Assembly: GCA_036346355.1 (NCBI GenBank)
Contig: CM070578.1
Coordinates: 16,630,501-16,694,500, forward strand
Direction: 5' to 3'
DNA: 64,000 bases
Source of the DNA: Rhipidocladum racemiflorum
Lineage: Eukaryota > Streptophyta > Magnoliopsida > Poales > Poaceae
The notes under the pieces are model-generated. The model searched no databases, had not been told where the DNA came from, and was given only the letters and a program-made list of their open reading frames with translations. A program made the position numbers and the translations under genes. This document shows positions 13,591 through 21,666 of this stretch, in pieces (positions within the stretch are counted from its first letter, which is position 1; each line of letters begins with the position of its first letter).

Positions 13591-14855
13591 CACTCCGACA
13601 TGTGGGACCAACATGCAGGATGCTCAGGCCGGACCAGTGGCAAGAAGACTCTTTGTCGTCGGGAAGAAAGCGGTAAACGACACAAACATTTCTATGTCGA
13701 CGACAAAGCTAGCCGACTACACAGAGAACATTTTGACCACGGCTTTATTTTAGGTAGCGATAATAATAATTCCAGATTAATTCAGAAAACCAATTTGAAA
13801 ATGTTTTTTTTGTTTTTAAAATTAAGAAAAATGAAATAGAGCTTTAGAATAGTTGTTAGGCAACATACATCTATATGACATGTAATTTTTTATTATTTAA
13901 TTAATTGGTATGTTACGGCGCTGTGTGTATGTGTCTCCGTAACGTTACCTCGAGTACTTTGAGTTGAACCTTGTGACGATTCAACGCAGACCAATTGAAA
14001 GAGCGAGGAATGACTTGGAATAGGTTGTGCATGTTGTAAAACCTTTATGTCATCGCAGAAATGTTTCGTTTGACCCGTCGTAGGCTACAAAAGTATCGAA
14101 GAAAAGAACGTACGGTGGTGGCGACTCTGTTACTCTCCTTGAGTTTTCAGAAGAATTTGTTCTGACGATGAAATGCGAGGCGAAAGAAGAAGCGAGCAAT
14201 TAGCTGGAATAGGTTGTGCATGTTCTAAAACCTTAAAGCGGCCTTAAAAATCTCGGGAGAAAGAAGAGCGAGCACGACCTGTGTCCCAAGATGTCGGCGG
14301 TGGGCCCATGAGTCTTTATCTGTGTCCACGGCAAAAAATGTTACCGACGACACAAGTTGAACCTGTGTCCTCGGCTCTAACCATGCCGACGACACAAGAT
14401 AGCCCCAGGTTCTGGCACCAGAAGGGGTCTGTGTCGTCGGCTACAGCCCAGGCCGAGGACACAGATGTCCTGTGTCCTCGGCTCTAACCATGCCGAGGAC
14501 ACAAGATAGCCCAGTGTTACGGCACGGAAAGTGCAGTAATGTCGGCTACGGCCAGCCGAGGACACAGATGTCCTGTGTCCTCGGCTCTAACCATGCCGAC
14601 GACACAAGATAGCCCAGTTACGGCACGAGAAGGAGTGCAGTAAATCGGCTATAGCTCAGGCCGAGGACACAGATGTAGCTAGTAGGTAGCTAGTTCGATC
14701 TTGGATCCAACTATTAAAATTGGACACTTAGTTAAAATTTGAAGCACCCATATCATAGTAAAATTTGCCATGGTAAATTCAAAATATAAGAATACTAAAA
14801 TTAGAGTTTTGGTCATTTGTGAGGTTAAGAGGAGGGGGACACGTTATATTTCAAA

Positions 14856-14969
14856 TGTGATCATACCAACACTCTGGTACTAGATCATATAAGAATTCTG
14901 AAGTTAAGCGTGCTTGGCTGAGAGTAGTATTAGGATGGGTGACCTCATGGGAAGTGCTCATTTGCATTA
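14856..14969 (+). pseudogene. 5S rRNA-like sequence inside CACTA element
   Basis: About 114 bp resembling plant 5S rRNA along its whole length: a 5' gatcatacca-type start, then the A-box region gttaagcgtgcttgg, gagagtagta, and taggatgggtgacctc followed by tgggaagt (C box). The last two thirds are well preserved; the first third is diverged (ctctggtactagatcatat). Because the internal pol III promoter elements are recognisable it might still be transcribed, but with these substitutions it is a 5S-derived pseudogene and not a functional rRNA gene. Confidence 0.8.
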
Positions 14970-14970
14970 A

Positions 14971-15060
14971 AATCAGTGGTAGAACTCACTAGTTAAGCGT
15001 GCTTAGGCGAGAGTAGTACTAACTAGGATATGGGTGAGGGTTGATCTCTTGGAAAATATC
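14971..15060 (+). pseudogene. Second, more degraded 5S rRNA-like sequence
   Basis: It starts directly after the first copy and repeats agttaagcgtgctt, ggcgagagtagtacta and ggatatgggtga. The A-box region is close to 5S rRNA, while the C-box region is broken (ggttgatctcttgg) and the 5' third is missing. The two A boxes are about 90 bp apart. A T5 run at 15065-15069 could act as a pol III stop. Confidence 0.7.
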
Positions 15061-16437
15061 TTCGTTTTTGTGTTTCAAAATGTCAGAATATTACATAAAA
15101 GTTGAACCTGTGTCCTCGGCTCTAACCATGCCGACGACACAAGATAGCCCAGTTACGGCACCGGAAAGTGCATGTCATCGGCTATAGCCCAGGCCGAGGA
15201 CACAGATGTCCACTCTGTGTCGGCAGCATTAATTAGGCCGAGGACACAGATGTCCACTCTGTGTCGGCAACATTAATTAGGCCGAGGACAGAAGTGTCTC
15301 CTCTGTATCGGCAGCTTTAAGTTCGCCGACGACAAATGTCTGGGTGTCGGGTTGGCCCCGGATGGCATCTGTGTCGTCGGGATTTATTGTGGCCGTGGAC
15401 ATAGGTTGGTTGTGTCGTCGACTCTGTGTCGTGGGACTTGTGTCGTCGGGAGGCCGACGACAGAGCCCTGTGTCGGCGGTTTTGGCATCTGTGTCGTCGG
15501 TAAAAGCCGAGGACACTGAGCAAGATCCTTGTAGTGGTTAAACGTCATCGGGCTGGTGCAAAGCTAGGTTCAGATAATCGAACGGTTTCGTTATGAACTC
15601 CCTGCGGGCACACCAAAGGAAGTGTGTCAACTGGCCTTGCATAAGGGGAGAACATATCTTGTGGGTAAAGCTGTACAACTCTACAGAGTTTAAAACTATT
15701 CGAATAGCCGTATCCACGGTCATGGATGACTTGGCGAACTGACATTAGTTAGTTGTTTTCTATTTTCTAAAACCTTGGTTAAGTGATTTGGAAAATGATT
15801 CACATTTGTTAAATGTCACTTATTGTTATATTTGTTTGTATAAGACCATGGAGGGTCTTTTTCGTTTTTTTACTCACAAAGGGCCGTGAGTAACTTATTG
15901 TTATTTCTGTCAATACTCGATATCTTGATTACTCATCAAACTGTTTTAAATTCAGTTTATGCTTTCCATTACTATTCAGTATTTACAATTCAAATCTTCG
16001 CTTTATGCAAAACAACCGTAGAAACCCACTATCTATTCAGTCTGCATATATTTTAGGTTTTGCAAACACTACAAGTCTTGCTGAGTACGCAATGTACGCA
16101 CCCTTGCTATTATTGTTGTTTTTAGGCAGGAATCCTCGACAGGTACTCCGACGCAGGAAAACGGGATTATTAACGACTTTTCTTTCTAAGGCTTTACCTT
16201 GTCAGTTGCCTGCGGGTTATGTGGCACACTACAAGACAGTTGCTTCTTCTATGTTTAGTCGACCTCATCGGTCATATTATATCAATACTTTCGCTGAAAT
16301 AAAATATAAAACTTTTGCATGGTTGTGATTTCAAATTGTGTTTGTGTGTGCTAGCTACTGATCATGGGACTAGCACAGTATGCACATTAGAACCTTGCTT
16401 TTATGTTTGCACTGTAGCATAAAAGTGAGGGTCTCAC

Positions 16438-16735
16438 GAACTCCCTGACGCCTCGAGGCGAGAACGTCTGCCTGGCGGCTCCTTCCGGTGCCGCACGCGG
16501 CGCATCCCGCGGCCTCGAACCCGAACACCAGATCGATGCATCCGCGCAGCTTGTCTAGGTCGACGTCCGTCACGCCTCGTCCCGCTCGATGTCGGGAGTC
16601 CCTGCGATGCAGGCCCCGCCGCCGCTCCCACGCCTCGTCCCTCTCGACGTCGGGAGTCCACGAGTTCGGCTCAGGTAAGGATGGCCCTTGTCCGGGACGG
16701 GAGGGCGACGACTCCTGTCGGCTTGAGGTCAATTT
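16438..16735 (-). pseudogene. DUF1685-family gene fragment
   Basis: On the minus strand, one frame reads ...VTDVDLDKLRGCIDLVFGFE (near 16571-16514), close to the conserved core of plant DUF1685 proteins, which typically have a T-DEDLDEL-GCIDLGFGF segment preceded by a W/R-rich stretch; here a DEAWERRR segment precedes it. The C-terminal conserved part is missing and no start can be justified. The fragment contains two near-copies of cctcgtccctctcgacgtcgggagtcc-type sequence. It abuts the LTR end at 16437 and is probably a captured or leftover gene piece. Confidence 0.5.
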
Positions 16736-16932
16736 AATGGTTTAAAGACACTAATTTCAAATGAGAACCCGCATGCTCACTATGTGCATTGCTTTACACA
16801 TCAGCTACAATTGTAGTAGTTTCTATTGCCAAGCCCCCCTCTTTGAGACGGGAGAAGACAGAAGGCGCTTCGGGGCGAGGCGAGCGCGTGGAGGCGCAGG
16901 TGCAAAGCTGGTAAGCCCTAACCTTAGAACGT

Positions 16933-16945
16933 GGCTCTAATACCA
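16933..16945 (-). promoter_or_regulatory. Copia primer-binding site, minus strand
   Basis: Read on the minus strand this is TGGTATTAGAGCC, directly after the LTR end, matching the initiator-Met tRNA site used by many plant LTR elements with one change (C to T). It shows that the neighbouring LTR (16946-17086) was the 5' LTR of a minus-strand element whose interior once extended to lower coordinates. Confidence 0.75.
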
Positions 16946-17091
16946 TGTTATGAATAGCACTTATATTCAACATGAGGCCAATGAGCTAGTATATATACAT
17001 GTACAAGAGGGTATAGAAGGAAAGCCTAATATCTATACAAGGCAATATCAATCTCCTATATTAGATAACTAGGACATTGTCTAACAATTGT
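16946..17091 (-). mobile_element. 141-bp copia LTR (5' LTR) with flank attgt
   Basis: The LTR runs 16946-17086 (TGTTAGACAATGTCC... on the minus strand). It matches the LTRs at 45183-45323 and 62079-62219 in sequence and exact length. It is followed by attgt (17087-17091), the same pentamer that precedes the other two LTRs (45178-45182, 62074-62078). The interior has been replaced after about 16840. Downstream lies a COG2 intron and exon. Confidence 0.8.
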
Positions 17092-17157
17092 TAGGTGGAG
17101 CTATTGTGCATTCCATGTTGTTTCTGAAATCTAAAGGTTGTTTTTTTGTTTATCCAG

Positions 17158-17745
17158 GTTGAGAAACTGGTAAAGGAATTACCAACCGCACTATCTGATT
17201 CATCGAATGTTGAGGTTGTTTCTGATTCATATTGGTAGCTTTCACTTCATTGTTAGCATGATGCATCATATACATTTTAATGCAACTTATTTATGATTCT
17301 TATATTGTTACATTATGGCAGTACAGAACCTTCCATTTATTGAGAACATGGAGAAGAGGGTCCAAGGTGCTACAAAACTACTTGATGGTAGCTTGGAGCG
17401 TTGCTTTGTGGATGATCTAGAACATCGTGATGCGAAAGTAATCTACAATTGCTTGCGCGCTTATGCTGCTATTGACAATTTCGTTCAAAAAATTCATTAT
17501 TACTTAATAAGTTGAATCCTAAGTGCTGCATTTGGACTTAGATGGACTTCATGTTTTTGACTATCATTTGATTTGCAGCAAACTCAGGACTTCATGTTTT
17601 CGAATTGATTTTCTGGCCAATTCAATATTTGAAGAGGTTCATTCTGCAATCCTGAAGGGAAAACCTGGGGCCTTTTCTTCTGAAATCCTCAAGGATTCCT
17701 GAAAACTACAAAGCCAGCTTAAGGTTCCTTGATTTTCTGGAAGGT
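17158..17745 (+). pseudogene. COG2: COG2 middle exons (conserved oligomeric Golgi subunit 2), degraded
   Basis: Three pieces resemble plant COG2, a subunit of the Golgi-tethering COG complex. First, after a tatccag acceptor, VEKLVKELPTALSDSSNVEV (17158-17217). Second, after a tggcag acceptor (17320-17321), a 17322-17515 exon reading QNLPFIENMEKRVQGATKLL, then a CFVDDLEHRDAKVIYNCLRA segment and a shortened end. Third, 17580-17745, reading about LHVF..FLANSIFEEVHSAI, a GKPGAF segment, then KNYKA-LRFLDFLE-like sequence in shifting frames. In-frame stops and frameshifts, missing exon 1 and missing C-terminal exons show it is a pseudogene. COG2 exon 1 lies elsewhere in this window (37.3 and 61.3 kb). 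Confidence 0.75.
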
Positions 17746-18336
17746 ATTCTTAATTATGTTGCAAAGTGGTTATTGTTTTTTATTATTGTCACCTGCCAAG
17801 TGCACTACAATACTATTATATGCTTGCTTACAAAGCATGCTAGTGTATATCTATCTATTTGATACTACGAGCGGAGTAACCATCACATCTTTGATAATGA
17901 AAGTCAATTGCTTCATTACCTATGATTTCTAGATGAAAGGGCTAAGTAGACTAATTACTACCCATACTACAATTCATTCTGGCTTTCTAGTTGCTCTAGT
18001 TGGTTCTCCTCTAATATGTCTCTATTTTTCAATGGAAGAAAACTTGTCTTCTTTTCACTATTTCAGGAATACAAATTAACTGCTATTATGTTTTTGTTCT
18101 TCACTGGAGTATGATCAGCCTGTTTTTTTTTTTTCTCCCTGAGGGTCTATTGAGCATGCGGACGGGTTTTAGTGTTTTAAGATAAACCTGTAGAAAATTT
18201 AGGAAAAGAGGGTTATTTCATGTTTTGCCTTTATTGGACCTAATTCACTAGAGGTCTGTTGAGCATAATGTCTGGATCAGAAAGTGATTTTCGTTTTGTT
18301 ATTTGCATGTGGCTTGATATTATATATCTGAAGCTT

Positions 18337-18631
18337 TTTCACGTCATTAGTCGATTTGTGTTTTGCATGTGGCCAGAACGTGCTGTGTTCACGTTGAGGG
18401 CAAGGTGTTTAGTTAGTGCATGGTCATGTGTTAGTCGGCGGATGAAACTGTATGTTGCAGCAAGACGCGGTGGTGCCGGGTTTCTAGGATCTGCATGTAT
18501 GCGTGTGTGGCCTGAGTTGTTCGGCAGTTCGTCACGTTGGAGCGTGGCGCATGCATGCAAGAGTGGAAGCCGTCAAGTCGGGCGTGAAGATCGTGCCTGC
18601 GTGCACGCGTAAGACCCGGCCACCACGACGT
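18337..18631 (+). mobile_element. LTR fragment of the gag-only copia family
   Basis: Matches about 53211-53501, from tcacgtcattagtc through gtgctgtgttcacgttgagg to ccaccacgacgtc, with scattered substitutions. Both LTR termini are missing and no internal region follows. A 30-bp tandem array starts at once after the breakpoint. Confidence 0.8.
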
Positions 18632-18867
18632 CTGTAGCTCTTTCATTGGGCGACTGAGCTTCTGTAGCTCTTTCATTGGGCGACTGAGCTTCTGTAGCTC
18701 TTTGAAATGGCTACAGAGGCTCTGTAGCTCGTTGAAATGGCGACAGAGCCTCTGTAGCTCTTTCAAATGGCGACAGAGCCTCTGTAGCTTATCCATTAGG
18801 CTACAGAGGTTCTATAGCTTATCCATTAGGCTACAGAGGTTCCATAGCTCATTGAACTGGCGACAGA
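18631..18867. repeat. 30-bp palindromic tandem array, about 8 units
   Basis: Perfectly phased 30-bp units of the form ctctttgaaatggcgacagagcctctgtag. The junction of adjacent units forms an inverted repeat; the clearest is gctacagaggctctgtagc. Units vary mainly in the spacer (tttcattggg, ttgaaatgg, tatccattagg) while the ctctgtag/ctacagag arms are kept. Because 30 is divisible by 3, frames stay open through the array (minus-strand ELQRLCRHF-type decapeptides), but I see no sign that this is a gene. Confidence 0.88.
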
Positions 18868-18869
18868 TA

Positions 18870-19700
18870 GATCGATTAGGGTTTTTTAATTTTTGAAGGT
18901 CGAAATCGAATGAAATAAATGTCTAAATTTTTGTTAAGCTGGGTTCGTAATATATAAAAAAAAGTATGATGTCGCATGAAACGCAGAATGCTTTTCGGTA
19001 CCGCGTGAAATATCGTATTTGAATATATTTTTTTTGGGAAGAATGCGACAGATTCGGTCTTTGATACATGGGCCACCATATTGTGGCCTTTTCGGCATGT
19101 AAATTGTAAATTGTAATCGCGCAATAACCGTAAGTAATATAGTCTATAACATTCTATAATGTGTATGCTATTTTTTGGTAAAAAGGGATGAGATTTGCTA
19201 TGTGATATCTGGACTAGCATATTTCCAAAAAATATTATATTTATACCATCCTTTGCATCTAAAATGCAGCAGCGCAATAACCCTAAGTAATAATGCATGT
19301 GACGGTATGGTAATTTTTGGAACACTGTACAAACTATAAGTCATATTTACAAACATGAACAACATATTCGTATATTTATAGAAATCGCAGTCATACCTGA
19401 AATTTTAAAATTCGTTTATTCTTTCCCGAAACATGAAATACTGTAAGTATAGTCGACAACATGTATTTAAAAAAAAATGCGATAAGTGTATTGCAATAAC
19501 CGTAAGTATAGTCGACAACAAGTCATGTTTTGAATAGTTTAGCTTTTTGAGACATAATTAACGACATTGCAACGCAGAGCCCTTATGATGAACGCAATAA
19601 CGGCAACAACATAGCATTACAACATAGGAAATGCAGAAATACAGAAAAAAGGCTTAAAGTTAACATGCCTTAGGTTAAGGAAACAACAAGGGTCCTTCTG
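18870..19700. mobile_element. AT-rich transposon-like interior
   Basis: No gene seen. The phrase gcaataaccgtaagta(at)atagtc recurs with variants near 19120, 19270, 19440 and 19490, pointing to dispersed subrepeats of a DNA element. It lies between the 30-bp array and the GRF-like exons and may belong to one element with them. Confidence 0.35.
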
Positions 19701-19705
19701 CCACA

Positions 19706-20165
19706 CTACTGAGTGCACCGTGGATATTTCCCCTTGCGCAACCCATCGGTGCCTGCCGCCCTGGCCCTAGCCGCCCTCTCACGCTTCCTCTCATTCTCGG
19801 CCTCCCGCTCGGCCGCCAGGGCCTGCCGTTCGGCCTCCCTCTGTGCACGCATTTCTTCGGCAGCCTTCATGCGCTTCTCCTCCTCGTCCTGCTCACGCCA
19901 CTGCTGCTGTACCATAGATCTGCGATGCGAGTACTCCCAATTCCGCATCCTCTCCATTTGAGGAGTTTGCTCCGCATCGTAGAATCTGATGAACTCGCAC
20001 AATGGAGTCTGCAATTGGTGACAAAAGATGGTAGTAATGTATTAAGGTTTTCTACGGTTCGATGTTACAGCAAATGCGAGTACAAACATACCGGGCTTCT
20101 CCGCCGCATCCGCATCTGCATCATTTGCTCCGAGTCGCGGTTGCGGCAACTCCAGTACCGTTTTC
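19706..20165 (-). pseudogene. GRF-zinc-finger-like protein, last two exons
   Basis: Minus strand. Exon A (about 20165-20092) reads YWSCRNRDSEQMMQMRMRRRSP, ending in an intact GT donor (20091-20090). Exon B starts after an AG at 20010-20009 and reads TPLCEFIRFYDAEQTPQMER, then an acidic/basic coiled-coil (EEKRMKAAEEMRAQREAERQ) and ends LRKGKYPRCTQ and a stop at 19706-19708. This tail resembles grass GRF-type zinc-finger proteins, many of them spread by transposons. The zinc finger itself is missing because the sequence switches to an LTR tail at about 20168. The splice signals and open tail suggest recent loss. Confidence 0.45.
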
Positions 20166-20167
20166 AT

Positions 20168-20452
20168 GTTTAATAACGACGGTTCTTTTTATGTTTTCAC
20201 CTTGTCAGTTGCCTATGGAATACTGGGCTTAGCTGGCATACTGCAAGATGATTAAAGTTTTCATTGTTGCTTTACTTATGTTATGTATTATTATATGTAA
20301 AAGAACTTCCCTTGCAATAAATTATGCAACTTTTGTATTGTTGTGTTTTAAATTGTGTTAGTGCGTGCTAGCTATTGATCATTGGACTAACATAGTATGC
20401 ACTTTAGAACCATTCTTTTATGTTGCACTGTAGCATAAAAGGGAGGGTCTCA
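20168..20452 (+). mobile_element. LTR 3' tail, family B-like
   Basis: Contains cttgtcagttgcctatgg (from 20201) and ends gcataaaagggagggtctca at 20452, matching the 3' ends at 16437, 44923 and 53039. The 5' part of the LTR is missing. Confidence 0.65.
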
Positions 20453-20457
20453 CTGTT

Positions 20458-20470
20458 TGGTATCAGAGCC
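20458..20470 (+). promoter_or_regulatory. Primer-binding site, initiator-Met tRNA type
   Basis: tggtatcagagcc lies 5 bp after the LTR end, so the tail at 20168-20452 belonged to a 5' LTR. The interior that follows (to about 20950) has decayed and no gag or pol is recognisable. Confidence 0.8.
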
Positions 20471-20949
20471 ATCTTGTTGTAAGAAACCTTAGTTAGAATG
20501 GTCATTAGTTGAAATTAAAATTTTGAATTAGATAATTTTATAATTAGGAGTGTAAATTTGCTATATTTGTCATTAATTCTTTCCCTCAGATCGTCTATTC
20601 TTTCCTTAACAAGATTTTCTTTGCATCTTTCACTTGGTATGGAATGCTAATTCCTTATTAAATGTGCGGATGAAAGGATTTACTCCCTGCTATGTATCTA
20701 CTCATCGAGAAAATTTTGGCACGATGGGTGTTTTAGCCTGAATGCTAGAATTCACCCATTTTAATGGAAATCCAAGATATATAGTATCTCAAGCCTTAGT
20801 CACCAGAATAAAGGAGTATAACGCCAAGTAGAAATTCCCACAAGAACCGTACATGATGAAGAAGATTGAACTTTTGATGGATCAGGCTCTTTTATTCAAG
20901 TCGCAATGAATGAAGTGCATACGGCCGTGGTTCATCTATGACATGATGT

Positions 20950-21666
20950 TCCGAGGTGGTGCTAGCTTATCGAAGACCTCCTTATGGAGGAAGTGTGCAA
21001 ATTGGCCATGCACAAAGAGATGATCATTCCTTGTGGGTAAAGTCAGTACACCTCTGCAGAGTTTAAATCATTTTGAAAAGCCATGCCACGGTCATGGGAG
21101 ACTTGGTGAATCGACACTAAGTTAGTTATTTTATAAAAATGATTTGGTGAGTTTACCCCTATAGACGATTCAATGCTTGACATTTGTTGGCAAGATTGAA
21201 TTCAGCTTGTTGTTCCATATGTTGGCATTAAATTTATTTCAGATATTATTTCATAAGTTGGGAATGGACGATTCGCGCTCACGAAGGACTGTGAGTTATT
21301 TAATTTATAGTTTTTTTTCTGGTTACCTTTATGTGTATATACTTGTTATTTTATTTATTTATTTATCTAATTACTTTTTCAAAATTTGCCTTTCAATTTA
21401 ATATTCAGTATTTATAATTCAACTTGGCTCCAAACAAATATTAACCAAAGAAGCCTTACTCTAGATCATTTGCATTACAAACACTTAACTATAAGTCTTG
21501 GCGAAAGTACGAAATATACTCAACCTTGCTATCGTTATTGTTTTTCGGTGAAGGTGCAGGTATCCTCTACGAACTTTACTTTGACACAGGATACATGTTA
21601 AATAACGACTTGGCTCCGCGATCGTCGGGCGATGAACTGGCCCCACCTCAAGCCCTGCCCACCATA
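20950..21666 (+). mobile_element. LTR fragment interrupted by the complete gypsy element
   Basis: Carries the shared modules: ttgtgggtaaag with CTCTGCAGAG (21052-21061), the hairpin CTCAC-n8-GTGAG (21278-21295) and a worn copy of the GAGTAC hairpin (about 21505-21517). It ends where the gypsy element starts at 21667; the last bases ccata are its target duplication. Confidence 0.6.

Larger units (their letters stand above)
13052..15539. mobile_element. Non-autonomous CACTA (En/Spm-type) element, 2482 bp
   Basis: The element runs 13055-15536 with terminal inverted repeats CACTACAAG and CTTGTAGTG and a 3-bp duplication gtt (13052-13054 and 15537-15539). Both subterminal regions carry dozens of short repeats of the type ctgtgtcctcggc / gccgacgacacag in both orientations, as expected for CACTA transposase binding. 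There is no transposase; open frames here are made of these repeats. The uninterrupted site is visible in homologous LTRs at 44010 and 52135. The unrepeated core (14690-15100) contains two 5S-rRNA-like sequences. Confidence 0.92.
5504..16437 (+). mobile_element. Family B LTR, plus strand, with four nested insertions
   Basis: Begins TGTAACATCT at 5504 and ends gagggtctcac at 16437. The left part (about 5780-6100) aligns with 40470-40700 and the right part (11940-16437) aligns with 42950-44923 and 51000-53039, so all are the same long LTR family. A TATA-like ggctataaaagcc lies at 6872-6884, followed by a GC-rich leader (to about 7600). Nested inside are a Helitron (7635-7895), a Harbinger MITE (8410-8823), a minus-strand solo LTR (9272-11526) and a CACTA element (13055-15536). 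Without the solo LTR and CACTA insertions it is roughly 6 kb. No 5-bp duplication matches the two outer edges, and the right edge abuts a gene fragment, so one end is probably rearranged. Confidence 0.65.

Noticed and set aside
13228..13839. 203-residue open frame with SSAHIPRRHR repeats
   Set aside because: The repeats are the CACTA subterminal tgtgtcctcggc units read in frame. The opposite strand is open as well.
14300..15290. CRISPR-like regularly spaced direct repeats
   Set aside because: Plant nuclear DNA; the repeats are short, inverted as well as direct, unevenly spaced and explained by the CACTA element.
18431..18796. Minus-strand ELQRLCRHF-type decapeptide repeat protein
   Set aside because: It arises because the DNA repeat is 30 bp. 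Half of it reads through an LTR fragment, and there is no promoter or homologue I recognise.
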